Source: UBA1447 sp964568955 (GTDB taxonomy: Bacteria; Bacillota; Clostridia; Oscillospirales; Acutalibacteraceae). From it: DNA of 23,677 bases. The translations under genes were made by a program, and so were the position numbers. The stretch covers positions 1 to 23,677 of the forward strand of contig CAZMSM010000032.1 of the NCBI GenBank assembly GCA_964568955.1, read 5' to 3'. Every line of letters starts with the position of its first letter. The stretch's first letter is position 1. Shown one piece after another: positions 7,275 to 15,503 of this stretch. The notes under the pieces are model-generated. The model was not told the origin of the DNA, ran no database searches, and worked only from the letters and a program-made list of their open reading frames with translations.

Positions 7275-8759
7275 TTATTCAGCGTCCTTAATCTTGGCGA
7301 CATTGGCGAAGACCCTGTCGAAGCACTTGAGTGCCTCGTCAATGATTTCTTCCGTATAGGCGGCACTGGTGTATAGACGGCTGCCCGCAAGGGTCACTAA
7401 GCCTTCTGCCATGTAAGCGGCACCCATGTGCTCCATTTCCTTTTTGCGTATGGAGGTCACTTTGAGAACGTTCGGTATCGTCCAGGGCTTTTTCCAGTTG
7501 ATTGCAAAGTGCATGGTGCCAACCGTTTCAAGGTGGCAGATGGAGCCTTGGTTGAAGGCGACGAAGGGGAGGTCATATTTTTTGATGAGCGCTTTGAGCC
7601 CTGCCGTCATGCGGTCGCCCATAAGGCCTGCTTTTTCGCACGCGTTTTGGCTTTCAAGCTCGCACAGGGTGTAGTAACCGGCGACGCAGCTGATAGGGGT
7701 TGCCGCCATCGTGCCGCCCACGAGAGCTTTTTTGTGTTTGCCGCCGCCGGCAATACCGGCCGCGAGGTACTTCATGTATTCTTTTTTGCCGCCGACACCG
7801 CCGGCACCGGGGTAACCGCCCGCAACAACCTTGCCAAAAATAGTAAGGTCGGGGGAAACGCCGAAGTAGCCTTGGGCCCCGCCCATGCCGATGCGGAAAG
7901 CCGTGACGACTTCGTCAAAAATCAGCAGGGCGCCGTATTTGCGGCAGAGTGCTTCCACGCCTTTGTTAAAGTTAAAGTCCAAGGGTCTTGTGCCGCTTTC
8001 GGGGCCCACGGGTTCAATCATGACCGCTGCTGTGCCGCCTCTAAAGCGGTTGGTTTTGAGCTTGCGCTCCAAATCTTTTAAATCGTTGGGGAAGAACTCT
8101 TGGATGTGCTTAAACACATAGCGGGGCACGCCGCTGGCTTGGGTCCATTTGGAGCCGGGGATGCGAATGCCATAGGCCAATTGGTCGCTCCAACCGTGGT
8201 AGGCGCCGCCCATTTTGATGATGTTTTTATTTTTTGTCGCAAGGCGGGCGATACGGATAGCGGCCATGCAGCTTTCCGACCCCGAGCCGAGCATACGGAA
8301 CATTTCGACACTCTTGATGCTTTCGTGAATTTTTTGCGCGAGTTTATACTCGTACTCGTGGAAGAGGCCCGTTGACGGGCCGCAGGTGTTCAATAGGTCA
8401 ATGACTTTTTCACGCACGACAGGGGGGTTGCTGCCCAAGACCGTCGGGCCGCCGGCTTGGATAAAGTCAAAATATCGGTTGCCGTCGAGGTCATACAGGT
8501 AAGGGCCTTCGGCTTTGGTGAAAACGAGGGGGAAGGGGTAGTTAAAGGCAAGGTTATGCTGAACGCCGCCGGGGATTCGCTCCACCGCTTTGTCAATCAT
8601 CGCTTTGGATTTGACGCATTTTTTGCCGTAATATTCCGCTTCGTACTTTTTCAACGCGTCCGGGCTGACCGAATAAATGGGTTTTTTGATCAACTCATCC
8701 AGTTCTTTGGTGATTTTTTCCGCGTCATGGTACTCTTTGATTGCATACTTGGATTCCAT
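7275..8759 (-). CDS. Class III PLP aminotransferase, glutamate-1-semialdehyde aminomutase-like
   Basis: A fold-type I, PLP-dependent class III aminotransferase of 494 residues. Seen: the PLP-phosphate region GSGSES (about 158-163), the AYHGW motif (186-190), Asp282 in IFDEVVTAFR that would hold the pyridine nitrogen, and Lys310 in FGKVVAGGYP as the Schiff-base lysine. The closest family is glutamate-1-semialdehyde 2,1-aminomutase, but the protein carries about 50 extra N-terminal residues and no heme-synthesis gene is nearby, so I do not call it hemL. The ATG has AAAGGAG with good spacing. It shares an operon with the tandem aldolase downstream. Inference: an amino-aldehyde or amino-acid catabolic step feeding or fed by an aldol cleavage. 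No terminator separates it from smc, so read-through from smc is possible. Confidence 0.87.
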   Translation of the reverse strand: MESKYAIKEYHDAEKITKELDELIKKPIYSVSPDALKKYEAEYYGKKCVKSKAMIDKAVERIPGGVQHNLAFNYPFPLVFTKAEGPYLYDLDGNRYFDFIQAGGPTVLGSNPPVVREKVIDLLNTCGPSTGLFHEYEYKLAQKIHESIKSVEMFRMLGSGSESCMAAIRIARLATKNKNIIKMGGAYHGWSDQLAYGIRIPGSKWTQASGVPRYVFKHIQEFFPNDLKDLERKLKTNRFRGGTAAVMIEPVGPESGTRPLDFNFNKGVEALCRKYGALLIFDEVVTAFRIGMGGAQGYFGVSPDLTIFGKVVAGGYPGAGGVGGKKEYMKYLAAGIAGGGKHKKALVGGTMAATPISCVAGYYTLCELESQNACEKAGLMGDRMTAGLKALIKKYDLPFVAFNQGSICHLETVGTMHFAINWKKPWTIPNVLKVTSIRKKEMEHMGAAYMAEGLVTLAGSRLYTSAAYTEEIIDEALKCFDRVFANVAKIKDAE

Positions 8760-8811
8760 AATAAATCTCCTTTATAATAAATATTACCCCCTGCAATTTG
8801 TTCCGGGACTT

Positions 8812-11800
8812 TTATGCGATACCCAATTTTTTGGCCATTTCCGCCGTTTTGAGTTGGAGCAACTTTGAAACGCCTTCTTCCTGCATGGTGACACCGTAGA
8901 GCACATCTGCTTCCTCCATTGTACCACGCCTGTGGGTGATGAGGATGAACTGGGTGTTTTTAGTCATGCGGCGCACATATTTGGCGAAGAGGTCAACGTT
9001 GTTTTCGTCGAGTGCCGCCTCCACCTCGTCAAAAATACAAAAAGGCGACGGGGTTACTTTGAGGATGGCGAACAGGAGGGCGATGGCTGCTAAGCCTTTT
9101 TCACCGCCGGAGAGCAAATCGATGTTTTGTATGTTTTTACCCGGGGGCTGGACTTTGATGTCAATATTGCATTCCAGTACATCCATATTGTTCTCAAGCA
9201 CCAGCTCCGCTTTGCCGCCTTTGAAAAGTTCTTGGAAGGTCTCGCCGAAGTGCCTGTTGATTTTGTGGAACTCTTCACGGAAGCGTTCCGCCATTTTAAC
9301 CGTCAACTCAGCGATAAGACGGTTGAGCTCATCCCTCGATTGTTCGATGTCGATTATCTGGGTGCCCAGGAACTCGTACCGTTCGGACACCTCTTTATAT
9401 TCTTCCACCGCGCCGACGTTGACACTGCCCAAATTCCTGATTTTATTGCGGATGTCATTTAAAGCGCGCTGCGCTTTGGCGGGTTCTTCAATAACAATAT
9501 TTAGGTCTTCCGCTTCGCGGCGCGTGAGCTGGTATTCGTCATACAGCTTGTTCTGCGACTCCTCAAGTTCACGCTCAAGGGCTGCCTTGCGTTCTTCAAG
9601 GCGGGCAAGTTCACCGTTTAGTTTTTCTTTTTCTTCGTTGCCGGCTCTTTCCTTTTGCCGCAAGGCCGAGCTTTTTGCCTCTAAGTCGCTGCGGTTTGTG
9701 ACGAGTTCGCCTACTTGTGCTTTGGCCGCGGCACTTTGCTCACGCAAGGAGGTCACCTGCTCTTGCATAGCGGCGATTGCTTCTTTAATGGCGATGCTGT
9801 TTTGCGCTATTGCGCTGATTTCCGCGTTCAAATCGCCAAGGCGGCCTTCGTGGGAAGCCCTGCGGCGTTGCAGCAAGGCGACAGCCTCTTCTTTGGCTTG
9901 CATATCTTTTTGGTCGGCCAAAATATCCAAATTGATGCGCGCTTGTGTTTGGGCAAGCTCTTCGCGGCGGGAATCCAGCTCCTCACGCTCACGCGTGAGC
10001 GCATCCATATCATTTTTAAGGATGTCCGCTTGCTTATCCAGCTCATGAATCACTTGTTGGGATGCTTCAATAGCGGCGCTTAGGGTTTCAATACGTTTGA
10101 ATGCCGCCTTTTTTTCATCCTCGAGTTCCGAAACGGCCGTGGACGCGGTTTCAATCCGACCTTCGATGAGCTTGTATTCGCTCTCCTTACGGATGGTTTC
10201 CTCTTGCGCCCTTGCTAAGTCCGCTTGGGCGCCGTCAAGCTCTGCCTCGGCTGAGGCTAACTCTTCGGCGAGGGCTTTGTAGTCCGTTTGCATTTGGTCG
10301 TATTTTTTTTGCAGGCGGGTGACGGTCTCTTTAATCTTTTCAATTTCGTTAACGCGGCTTAAAATGCCCGCGTTGTGCCCCCTTGAACCGCCGGTCATTG
10401 AACCGCCGGCGTTGAGCACCTGACCGTCAAGGGTAACGATGCGGATCCTGTAACTGTATTTTTTAGCCAGGGCAATGGCGTTGTCCATATTGTCAACAAC
10501 GGCCGTGCGCGCGAGCAGGGATTTAATGATTTCCGTATACTTTGGCTCAAAACTCAGCAGCTTGTGGGCAAAGTCGATAAAGCCGGGACAGCTTTCAAGC
10601 CCTTTTTCCGTGGAGTCCCTTGAGCGGATAGCAGTGATGGGCAAGAAGGTGGCCCTTCCCTCGCGGCTTTCTTTTAGGTAGTTGATGGCGCGTTTGGCGT
10701 CGTCCTCATTGTCGGTCACGATGTTCTGCACGGCGGCGCCAAGGGCCGTTTCAACCGCAACGGCGTAGTCGTCACTCACGGTTATCAGCTGTGATACGGG
10801 GGCGTGGATACCGCGCAGGGTGCCCCGCTTTGATTCGCGCATAATGGCCTTGACGCTGCCGGAATAACCCTCCATGTTTTTTTCTAAATCGTCGAGCATT
10901 TTTGCCCTTGCTGATTTTTGATGGATGTTTAGGTTCAGGCTGTCAAGCTCTTTTTTCGCTTTTTCGGTCTTGTCCGCGCGGGACTGGACCCGCATGTTGT
11001 AGCCCGTTACCGCGTTCAAAAGCCCCTTGACGGTTTCACGGCATTTGACCAGGTCATCGCTGCAGGCGTTTTTATTGGCTTCCAACTCGTCAAGGGCACC
11101 CGCCCTTAAAGCGATGCCTTCGTCGATGGCATCCATTCTTGCGGCAACCTCTTCTTTGGAGGACACTGCCGTGGATGCCTCAATTCGCTTGCCCGACGCT
11201 TTGGTGCTAAGGTCTGCGATTTTATGCGAAAGAGCCGCCGTTTTTTCGGCAAACTCTTGGTTTTCATGTTTTACGCCGCTGATGGTTTGGGCGGCTTGTT
11301 CAAGCTCTACTCTTTTGAGCCTGATTTTTTCTATGAGGGCATCAATTTCGCCCACCGCTTCTTTGATCTGATTGTCAAGATGTTGCTCGGTGCCTGCGGC
11401 CTGCTCCATATCGCGGGTAATGCGCTCAATGCTTTGGGTGTTGTGGTCAATGGTATTTCTTTCCACAGCGATGCGGCCTTCGATTTGCGTGGCTTCCTCT
11501 TCAAGGTTGGCCGCGTCTTGGCGGACTTTTTCAATCGTTAAGGTGATTTCCTGCCCGCCGGCAATATAGGCTTCGCTTTCGGCTTCAATGGTTTCAAGCT
11601 CTCTTTGTATGGCTTCGTATTGGCTTGTGGCAACGGCAAGCTTCGTTTCCTGCTCTTTCAAGCCGGATTTTGACTTTTTGATGGAATGGAGCCACAGACC
11701 GATTTCGAGTTCCCTTTTTTCCTGCGAGAGGACAAGGAACTTTTGCGCTTTTTCGCTTTGTACTTTGAGCGGGCCCACGCGGCCTTCAAGCTCGCTGTAA

Positions 11801-12381
11801 ATGTCGCGCAAGCGTACCAAATTTTCTTCCGCTTGGGCGAGGCGGCGGTTGGCGTCTGTCCTTCTGTAACGGAAGTGGGAAATGCCCGCCGCTTCTTCCA
11901 ACATTTCCCGCCGCTGGCCGGAGCGGGCCGAAATTAAGTCCGCTATGCGCCCTTGGCTGACTAAGGAATAGCCGTCCCTGCCAAGGCCCGTGTCCATAAA
12001 GAGCTCGTAAATATCTTTTAGGCGGACGGTTTCCCCGTTTAAAACATAACCACTTTCACCCGAGCGGTAATAGCGGCGCGTTACGGCAACCTCGTCCTTG
12101 TCACAGGCAAGGGACCTGTCCGTATTGTCCAAACGCAGGGTCACCTCGGCAAAACCGACGGCTTTGCGAAGCGTTGTCCCTCCGAAGACCACGTCTTCCA
12201 TTTTTGACCCGCGCAAGTTTTTGGTGGATTGCTCGCCCAAAACCCAGCGTACGGCGTCGGATATATTACTTTTGCCGCTCCCGTTTGGCCCCACAACGGA
12301 GGTGATCCCTCGCCCGAACTCCAACAGAGTTTTATCGGGGAAGGATTTGAAGCCTTGCATTTCCAGTGACTTTAATGTCAT
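8812..12381 (-). CDS. smc: Chromosome segregation protein SMC
   Basis: Structural maintenance of chromosomes ATPase; with ScpA and ScpB it forms the bacterial condensin that organises and separates sister chromosomes on the nucleoid. At 1189 residues it is full length. Seen: N-terminal Walker A GPNGSGKS at 31-38, the RGSKMEDVVFGGT segment after it, two long coiled-coil arms (about 165-500 and 670-1010), a hinge at about 500-665 ending in LNAGGSMTGGS, the ABC signature LSGGEK near 1090, and Walker B FCIFDEVEAALDE with Asp1118/Glu1119. Small departures: the signature reads GGEKGLAAIA instead of the usual GGEKALTAIA, and IFDE replaces the common LDE. It follows the radical SAM gene by 43 nt, the usual rnc-radical SAM-smc order; ftsY, often next, is absent. 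Confidence 0.97.
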   Translation of the reverse strand: MTLKSLEMQGFKSFPDKTLLEFGRGITSVVGPNGSGKSNISDAVRWVLGEQSTKNLRGSKMEDVVFGGTTLRKAVGFAEVTLRLDNTDRSLACDKDEVAVTRRYYRSGESGYVLNGETVRLKDIYELFMDTGLGRDGYSLVSQGRIADLISARSGQRREMLEEAAGISHFRYRRTDANRRLAQAEENLVRLRDIYSELEGRVGPLKVQSEKAQKFLVLSQEKRELEIGLWLHSIKKSKSGLKEQETKLAVATSQYEAIQRELETIEAESEAYIAGGQEITLTIEKVRQDAANLEEEATQIEGRIAVERNTIDHNTQSIERITRDMEQAAGTEQHLDNQIKEAVGEIDALIEKIRLKRVELEQAAQTISGVKHENQEFAEKTAALSHKIADLSTKASGKRIEASTAVSSKEEVAARMDAIDEGIALRAGALDELEANKNACSDDLVKCRETVKGLLNAVTGYNMRVQSRADKTEKAKKELDSLNLNIHQKSARAKMLDDLEKNMEGYSGSVKAIMRESKRGTLRGIHAPVSQLITVSDDYAVAVETALGAAVQNIVTDNEDDAKRAINYLKESREGRATFLPITAIRSRDSTEKGLESCPGFIDFAHKLLSFEPKYTEIIKSLLARTAVVDNMDNAIALAKKYSYRIRIVTLDGQVLNAGGSMTGGSRGHNAGILSRVNEIEKIKETVTRLQKKYDQMQTDYKALAEELASAEAELDGAQADLARAQEETIRKESEYKLIEGRIETASTAVSELEDEKKAAFKRIETLSAAIEASQQVIHELDKQADILKNDMDALTREREELDSRREELAQTQARINLDILADQKDMQAKEEAVALLQRRRASHEGRLGDLNAEISAIAQNSIAIKEAIAAMQEQVTSLREQSAAAKAQVGELVTNRSDLEAKSSALRQKERAGNEEKEKLNGELARLEERKAALERELEESQNKLYDEYQLTRREAEDLNIVIEEPAKAQRALNDIRNKIRNLGSVNVGAVEEYKEVSERYEFLGTQIIDIEQSRDELNRLIAELTVKMAERFREEFHKINRHFGETFQELFKGGKAELVLENNMDVLECNIDIKVQPPGKNIQNIDLLSGGEKGLAAIALLFAILKVTPSPFCIFDEVEAALDENNVDLFAKYVRRMTKNTQFILITHRRGTMEEADVLYGVTMQEEGVSKLLQLKTAEMAKKLGIA

Positions 12382-12424
12382 CTTGTCGTTTCCTTTGCAT
12401 GTTGTGTTTTACCGCTTGGTTTTG

Positions 12425-13456
12425 TTAAAGTCTTGTGCAGGTGACTTGATATTTTTCGAGCCCCTCGCGAGGGGCAACGCTGCATCTATACCCCCGGGCT
12501 TCAAGGGCTTTTATGTTTTCGCGTTTATGGCCGATCATTTGAGACAGGGCGTTTGGGGCAACGAAAAGCTTTGCCGCCCCGCCTGTGGGGATTTTTTCGT
12601 GTAAAGCGTGCCATGCATTTTCTAAATAAATGGCGGCCTCGCACAGTTCCCTGAAGGCCGGGTGATAGGGCCCGGCGACGTAGCCTTCCTCAACCCCGCC
12701 GCCCGAGTGAAGCCCCAAGCGAATCACATCGATCCCCGCATCAAAAAACATTTTTAAAAGCTTAGCACAAAGGGGGACTGCTTGTTCCAGTGTCTGCGGG
12801 CGGTATTCCCCGGTGGCGGTGAGTTGCGCTAAGTGGGTGCCGCGCAACACGACGGTCGGGTATATTCGAACGGTTTTGGGCTTACAGGCAATAATTTTGC
12901 GGGCTGTTGTGATGCTTTCTTGCGCGCAGGAGCCAAGCATCCCCGTCATCATCTGAAGCCCCAGCTCAAAACCATGCGCTTTGATGAGGGTACCGGCATC
13001 CACGATGCTTTGTGCGGTGTGGCCCCTGCGGTTCATGGCCAGAACGTCGTCGCTCATGCTTTGGGCACCGAGTTCAATGGCGGTGACACCGTACTGCTTT
13101 AACAGTTGGCAGATTTCAGCATCCACCGCATCGGGCCGGGTCGAAATTCGAATACCGATAAAGCGTTTACCGTCTATATAGGGGTGGGCTGCTCGGAGCA
13201 ATTCCAACATGTAATCCCTGTCGATTGCGGTAAAGCTGCCACCGAAAAACGCGATTTCTCTTTTATAAAAATTGTCATTATTTTCATTGTTGTCGTGGGC
13301 ATTTGCACACGTAATGCCGGCGGCCTCTACGGCATCGTCAATATCTTTTGCGCAAAGCTTTGTGGTTTTGCCGGATATATGGCCTTGGTTGCAAAAAACG
13401 CATTGCTGTGGACAGCCTTCGTGCGGCACGAACAAGGCGACGTTGATATGTTTCAA
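12425..13456 (-). CDS. Elp3-like radical SAM protein without acetyltransferase domain
   Basis: Radical SAM enzyme of the Elp3-related group (COG1243 type). Seen: the iron-sulfur motif CPQQCVFC with Cys15, Cys19 and Cys22 (Cx3Cx2C), followed by a TIM-barrel-like pattern that includes FFGGSFT (about 74-80), ISTRPD (about 104-109) and ELGAQS (about 132-137). At 343 residues it ends where a GNAT domain would begin in true Elp3, so tRNA wobble-uridine carboxymethylation is not assured; its exact reaction is unknown to me. This shorter form commonly sits between rnc and smc in Clostridia. The TTG start at 13456 has GGAGG 9 nt upstream. The 44-nt gap to rnc contains four imperfect 11-12-bp repeats that run through the rnc stop codon. 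Confidence 0.88.
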   Translation of the reverse strand: MKHINVALFVPHEGCPQQCVFCNQGHISGKTTKLCAKDIDDAVEAAGITCANAHDNNENNDNFYKREIAFFGGSFTAIDRDYMLELLRAAHPYIDGKRFIGIRISTRPDAVDAEICQLLKQYGVTAIELGAQSMSDDVLAMNRRGHTAQSIVDAGTLIKAHGFELGLQMMTGMLGSCAQESITTARKIIACKPKTVRIYPTVVLRGTHLAQLTATGEYRPQTLEQAVPLCAKLLKMFFDAGIDVIRLGLHSGGGVEEGYVAGPYHPAFRELCEAAIYLENAWHALHEKIPTGGAAKLFVAPNALSQMIGHKRENIKALEARGYRCSVAPREGLEKYQVTCTRL

Positions 13457-13460
13457 AACG

Positions 13461-13506
13461 ATTTGCCTCCAAATTTGCCTAAGGTTTGCCTAAAAATTGC
13501 CTATAA
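13461..13506. repeat. Short tandem repeat at the rnc/radical SAM junction
   Basis: Four imperfect units of 11-12 bp sharing TTGCCT (on the minus strand AGGCAA): 13461-13472, 13473-13484, 13485-13495 and 13496-13506. The unit nearest the radical SAM gene supplies its GGAGG ribosome binding site, and the farthest contains the rnc stop codon TAG. Confidence 0.65.
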
Positions 13507-14181
13507 CCCCATTAAAGCAAGGGCTTCCCTTGCGGCTTCTTGTTCGGCGAGTTTTTTGCTTTTGCCCCTACCCGCCCCGATGACATTGCTGTTGAGGTGG
13601 ACCTCAACGGCGAAACTCTTGTTGTGGTCGGGCCCGTTTTCGGCGGTTAAAACATACTCCACGCTTTCCTCGGGGTTTTTTTGAATGACTTCTTGCAGGA
13701 TGGTTTTGTAATCTTTAAAAGCATCTGCTTTGTTAGAGGCATCTTTGATAAACCCATGCACAAAACGCTTTGCCGCCCCCAAGCCGCCGTCCAAGTAAAT
13801 GGCCGCAAGAACCGCTTCAAAGGCATCCGCAAGGATGGAAGGGCGGTTATTGCCACCGGTCACGGTTTCGCCGCGGCCAAGGTAAAGGAAGTTACCCAAA
13901 TCCAACTCTTTGGCAAAATCGTACAGGGAGCTTTCGCAAACCGTGGCGGCGCGAAGCTTTGTTAGCTCCCCTTCGGGCATTTTGGTGTAGTGGAGGTAAA
14001 AATATTCTGCCGTGATAAAGCCCAGCACCGAGTCACCCAAAAATTCGAGCCGTTCGTTGCTTTTACCCCCGTTTTGCCGCTCGTTTACAAAAGAGGAATG
14101 GGAAAGTGCCCGTATGAGCAGGTCCTCTTTTTTAAACGTATAGCCGATGTTTTTTTGAAAAGCCTTTAAATCTGTGTGCAT
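13501..14181 (-). CDS. rnc: Ribonuclease III
   Basis: Double-strand-specific endoribonuclease that processes rRNA precursors and structured mRNAs. Seen: the signature NERLEFLGDSVL at 42-53 with Glu43 and Asp50, a second catalytic pair Asp119 and Glu122 in ADAFEAV, which together form the two-metal site, and a C-terminal double-stranded RNA-binding domain (about 155-226, ending in KKLAEQEAAREAL). The length of 226 is normal. It follows acpP by 36 nt, in the conserved plsX-acpP-rnc order. Nothing odd in the protein. Confidence 0.97.
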   Translation of the reverse strand: MHTDLKAFQKNIGYTFKKEDLLIRALSHSSFVNERQNGGKSNERLEFLGDSVLGFITAEYFYLHYTKMPEGELTKLRAATVCESSLYDFAKELDLGNFLYLGRGETVTGGNNRPSILADAFEAVLAAIYLDGGLGAAKRFVHGFIKDASNKADAFKDYKTILQEVIQKNPEESVEYVLTAENGPDHNKSFAVEVHLNSNVIGAGRGKSKKLAEQEAAREALALMGL

Positions 14182-14217
14182 ATCTGCCTCCGAGCATGAA
14201 TGAGAAATTTGCCCTTC

Positions 14218-14460
14218 TTACGCGAGCCCTGCCAGACGAATGGCGTTTTCCACCACGGTGACCAGGTCTGCAACTTCGCTGAGCCGGAGCACTTCGTCCC
14301 CATGCAACTCTATATCAAACTCACCCTCAACCGCGAGGACAAGGTCATCAATATCTTCTTCGTCCGCACCAAGGGATTCAAATGTTGTATCTTCGTTGAT
14401 TTCTTCCTCATCAATGGAAAACTGCGTTGAGATGAAAGCGATGACTTTTTCCAGGACCAT
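14218..14460 (-). CDS. acpP: Acyl carrier protein homologue lacking the phosphopantetheine serine
   Basis: Small acidic four-helix protein (80 residues) in the position of acpP between plsX and rnc. Normal ACP carries acyl chains on 4'-phosphopantetheine bound to the Ser of a GADSLD motif. Here the motif reads LGADEED (30-36): Glu34 replaces that Ser, and the codon is GAA, not a near-miss of a Ser codon. The surrounding fold is kept: TTFESLGAD, then DDLVLAVEGEFDIEL resembling the recognition helix region ELVMALEEEFD. No other Ser nearby could serve. The ATG has a strong GGAGG 7 nt upstream, so it is well translated. As written it should not be a substrate for holo-ACP synthase. Possibilities: a regulatory apo-ACP, a decaying copy with a true ACP elsewhere, or a sequencing/assembly error, which is unlikely because several residues differ at once. 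Confidence 0.85.
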   Translation of the reverse strand: MVLEKVIAFISTQFSIDEEEINEDTTFESLGADEEDIDDLVLAVEGEFDIELHGDEVLRLSEVADLVTVVENAIRLAGLA

Positions 14461-14519
14461 ACGATTACCTCCGTTTATAAATTTTTGTAATTTTTTAAAT
14501 TTCTTAGGTTTAATATCGG

Positions 14520-15503
14520 TTAATTTAAGCTTTCTTTTATGGCTTTTACCACTTCTTGCTCGGTGAAAATTTTTGCTTGCCGAATGGCATTTTTTATCGC
14601 TTTGGCGTTTGAAGACCCGTGTGCTTTGATGACAGGCGCGTTTACGCCCATGAGGGCGGCACCGCCGAACTCGGTGTAATCCATTTTGTTTTTAAAGTCG
14701 GTCAAACCGTTTTTGACCATCAGTGCCGATATTTTTGTGAACAAATTTTTCTTGTAAATGGTTTTGAGGTTGCCCATCATGGCCCCTGCGACGCCTTCGT
14801 ACATTTTGAGGATGATGTTGCCTGTAAAACCATCTGCGACAACCACTTCACAGCAACCAAAAGGGATGTCCCTCGCTTCGACGTTGCCGATAAAATTATA
14901 GTTTGCCGCTTTCATCAAATCATAGGCTTCCAGCTGGAGTTTGCCGCCCTTGGATGCTTCCGTACCGATGTTGACCAAGGCGATTCGCGGGGAGGGGAAG
15001 TCCATAATTTTCTTCATATAAATATCGCCCATGACGGCAAATTGGTTTAAGTGTTCTGCTGTGCAGTCCGCATTCGCTCCCATGTCAATGAGCATCGTGG
15101 GGCCGGCGTTGGTGGGCATAACCGATGCGATAGCGGCGCGTTTAATCCCTTGTATGCGTTTTACAATAAAAGTCGCCCCAATTACCAGGGCGCCGGTGGA
15201 ACCTGCGCTCACAAAAGCGTCGCCTTGGCCCGCGGCCAGTGCTTTAAGCCCCACGGCTAAAGAGGTGTTGCCCTTTGCTTTGAGAATATCCATGGCGTTG
15301 TCGGTCATGTGCATGATGTCGGGCGCGTCTAAAATTTGCATTGAAGTAAGGCTTATTTGATTTGCCGCAGCGCAGCGAATGATTTCGGTTTCCTTCCCGG
15401 TTAAGAGGATTTCAACCCCCAGCTCTTTGACCGCTTGCTCGCAGCCTTTGAGTATTTCAAGGGGAGCCTTGTCCCCCCCGAAGGCGTCAACAATGATTTG
15501 CAT
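14520..15503 (-). CDS. plsX: Phosphate acyltransferase PlsX
   Basis: Makes acyl-phosphate from acyl-ACP and phosphate, the first committed step of phospholipid synthesis by the PlsX/PlsY route; a peripheral membrane enzyme. Seen: N-terminal QIIVDAFGGDKAP, the glycine-rich SAGSTGALV segment (about 100-108), MLIDMGAN, VNIGTEASKG and GFTGNI motifs typical of the family, and the usual length (327 residues). ATG at 15503 is preferred over TTG at 15509, because GGAGG is 9 nt from the ATG but only 3 nt from the TTG. The start overlaps the end of trmFO by 17 nt. It precedes acpP, its usual partner, yet that ACP lacks the acyl-carrying Ser, so PlsX must draw acyl groups from another ACP. Confidence 0.96.
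   Translation of the reverse strand: MQIIVDAFGGDKAPLEILKGCEQAVKELGVEILLTGKETEIIRCAAANQISLTSMQILDAPDIMHMTDNAMDILKAKGNTSLAVGLKALAAGQGDAFVSAGSTGALVIGATFIVKRIQGIKRAAIASVMPTNAGPTMLIDMGANADCTAEHLNQFAVMGDIYMKKIMDFPSPRIALVNIGTEASKGGKLQLEAYDLMKAANYNFIGNVEARDIPFGCCEVVVADGFTGNIILKMYEGVAGAMMGNLKTIYKKNLFTKISALMVKNGLTDFKNKMDYTEFGGAALMGVNAPVIKAHGSSNAKAIKNAIRQAKIFTEQEVVKAIKESLN

Noticed and set aside
7428..8081. 217-residue plus-strand open frame
   Set aside because: Antisense shadow of the class III aminotransferase, whose own motifs are intact.
7275..8759. Calling the aminotransferase hemL
   Set aside because: It has an unusual N-terminal extension and sits with an aldolase rather than heme genes; class III enzymes of this type have many substrates.
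8760..8811. Separate promoter for the aminotransferase operon
   Set aside because: TTGCAG and TATAAA are present but only 14 bp apart; no convincing pair was found.
8936..10048. 370-residue open frame on the plus strand
   Set aside because: Lies antisense inside smc, is dominated by Ser/Arg from the reverse complement of coiled-coil codons, and shows no domain.
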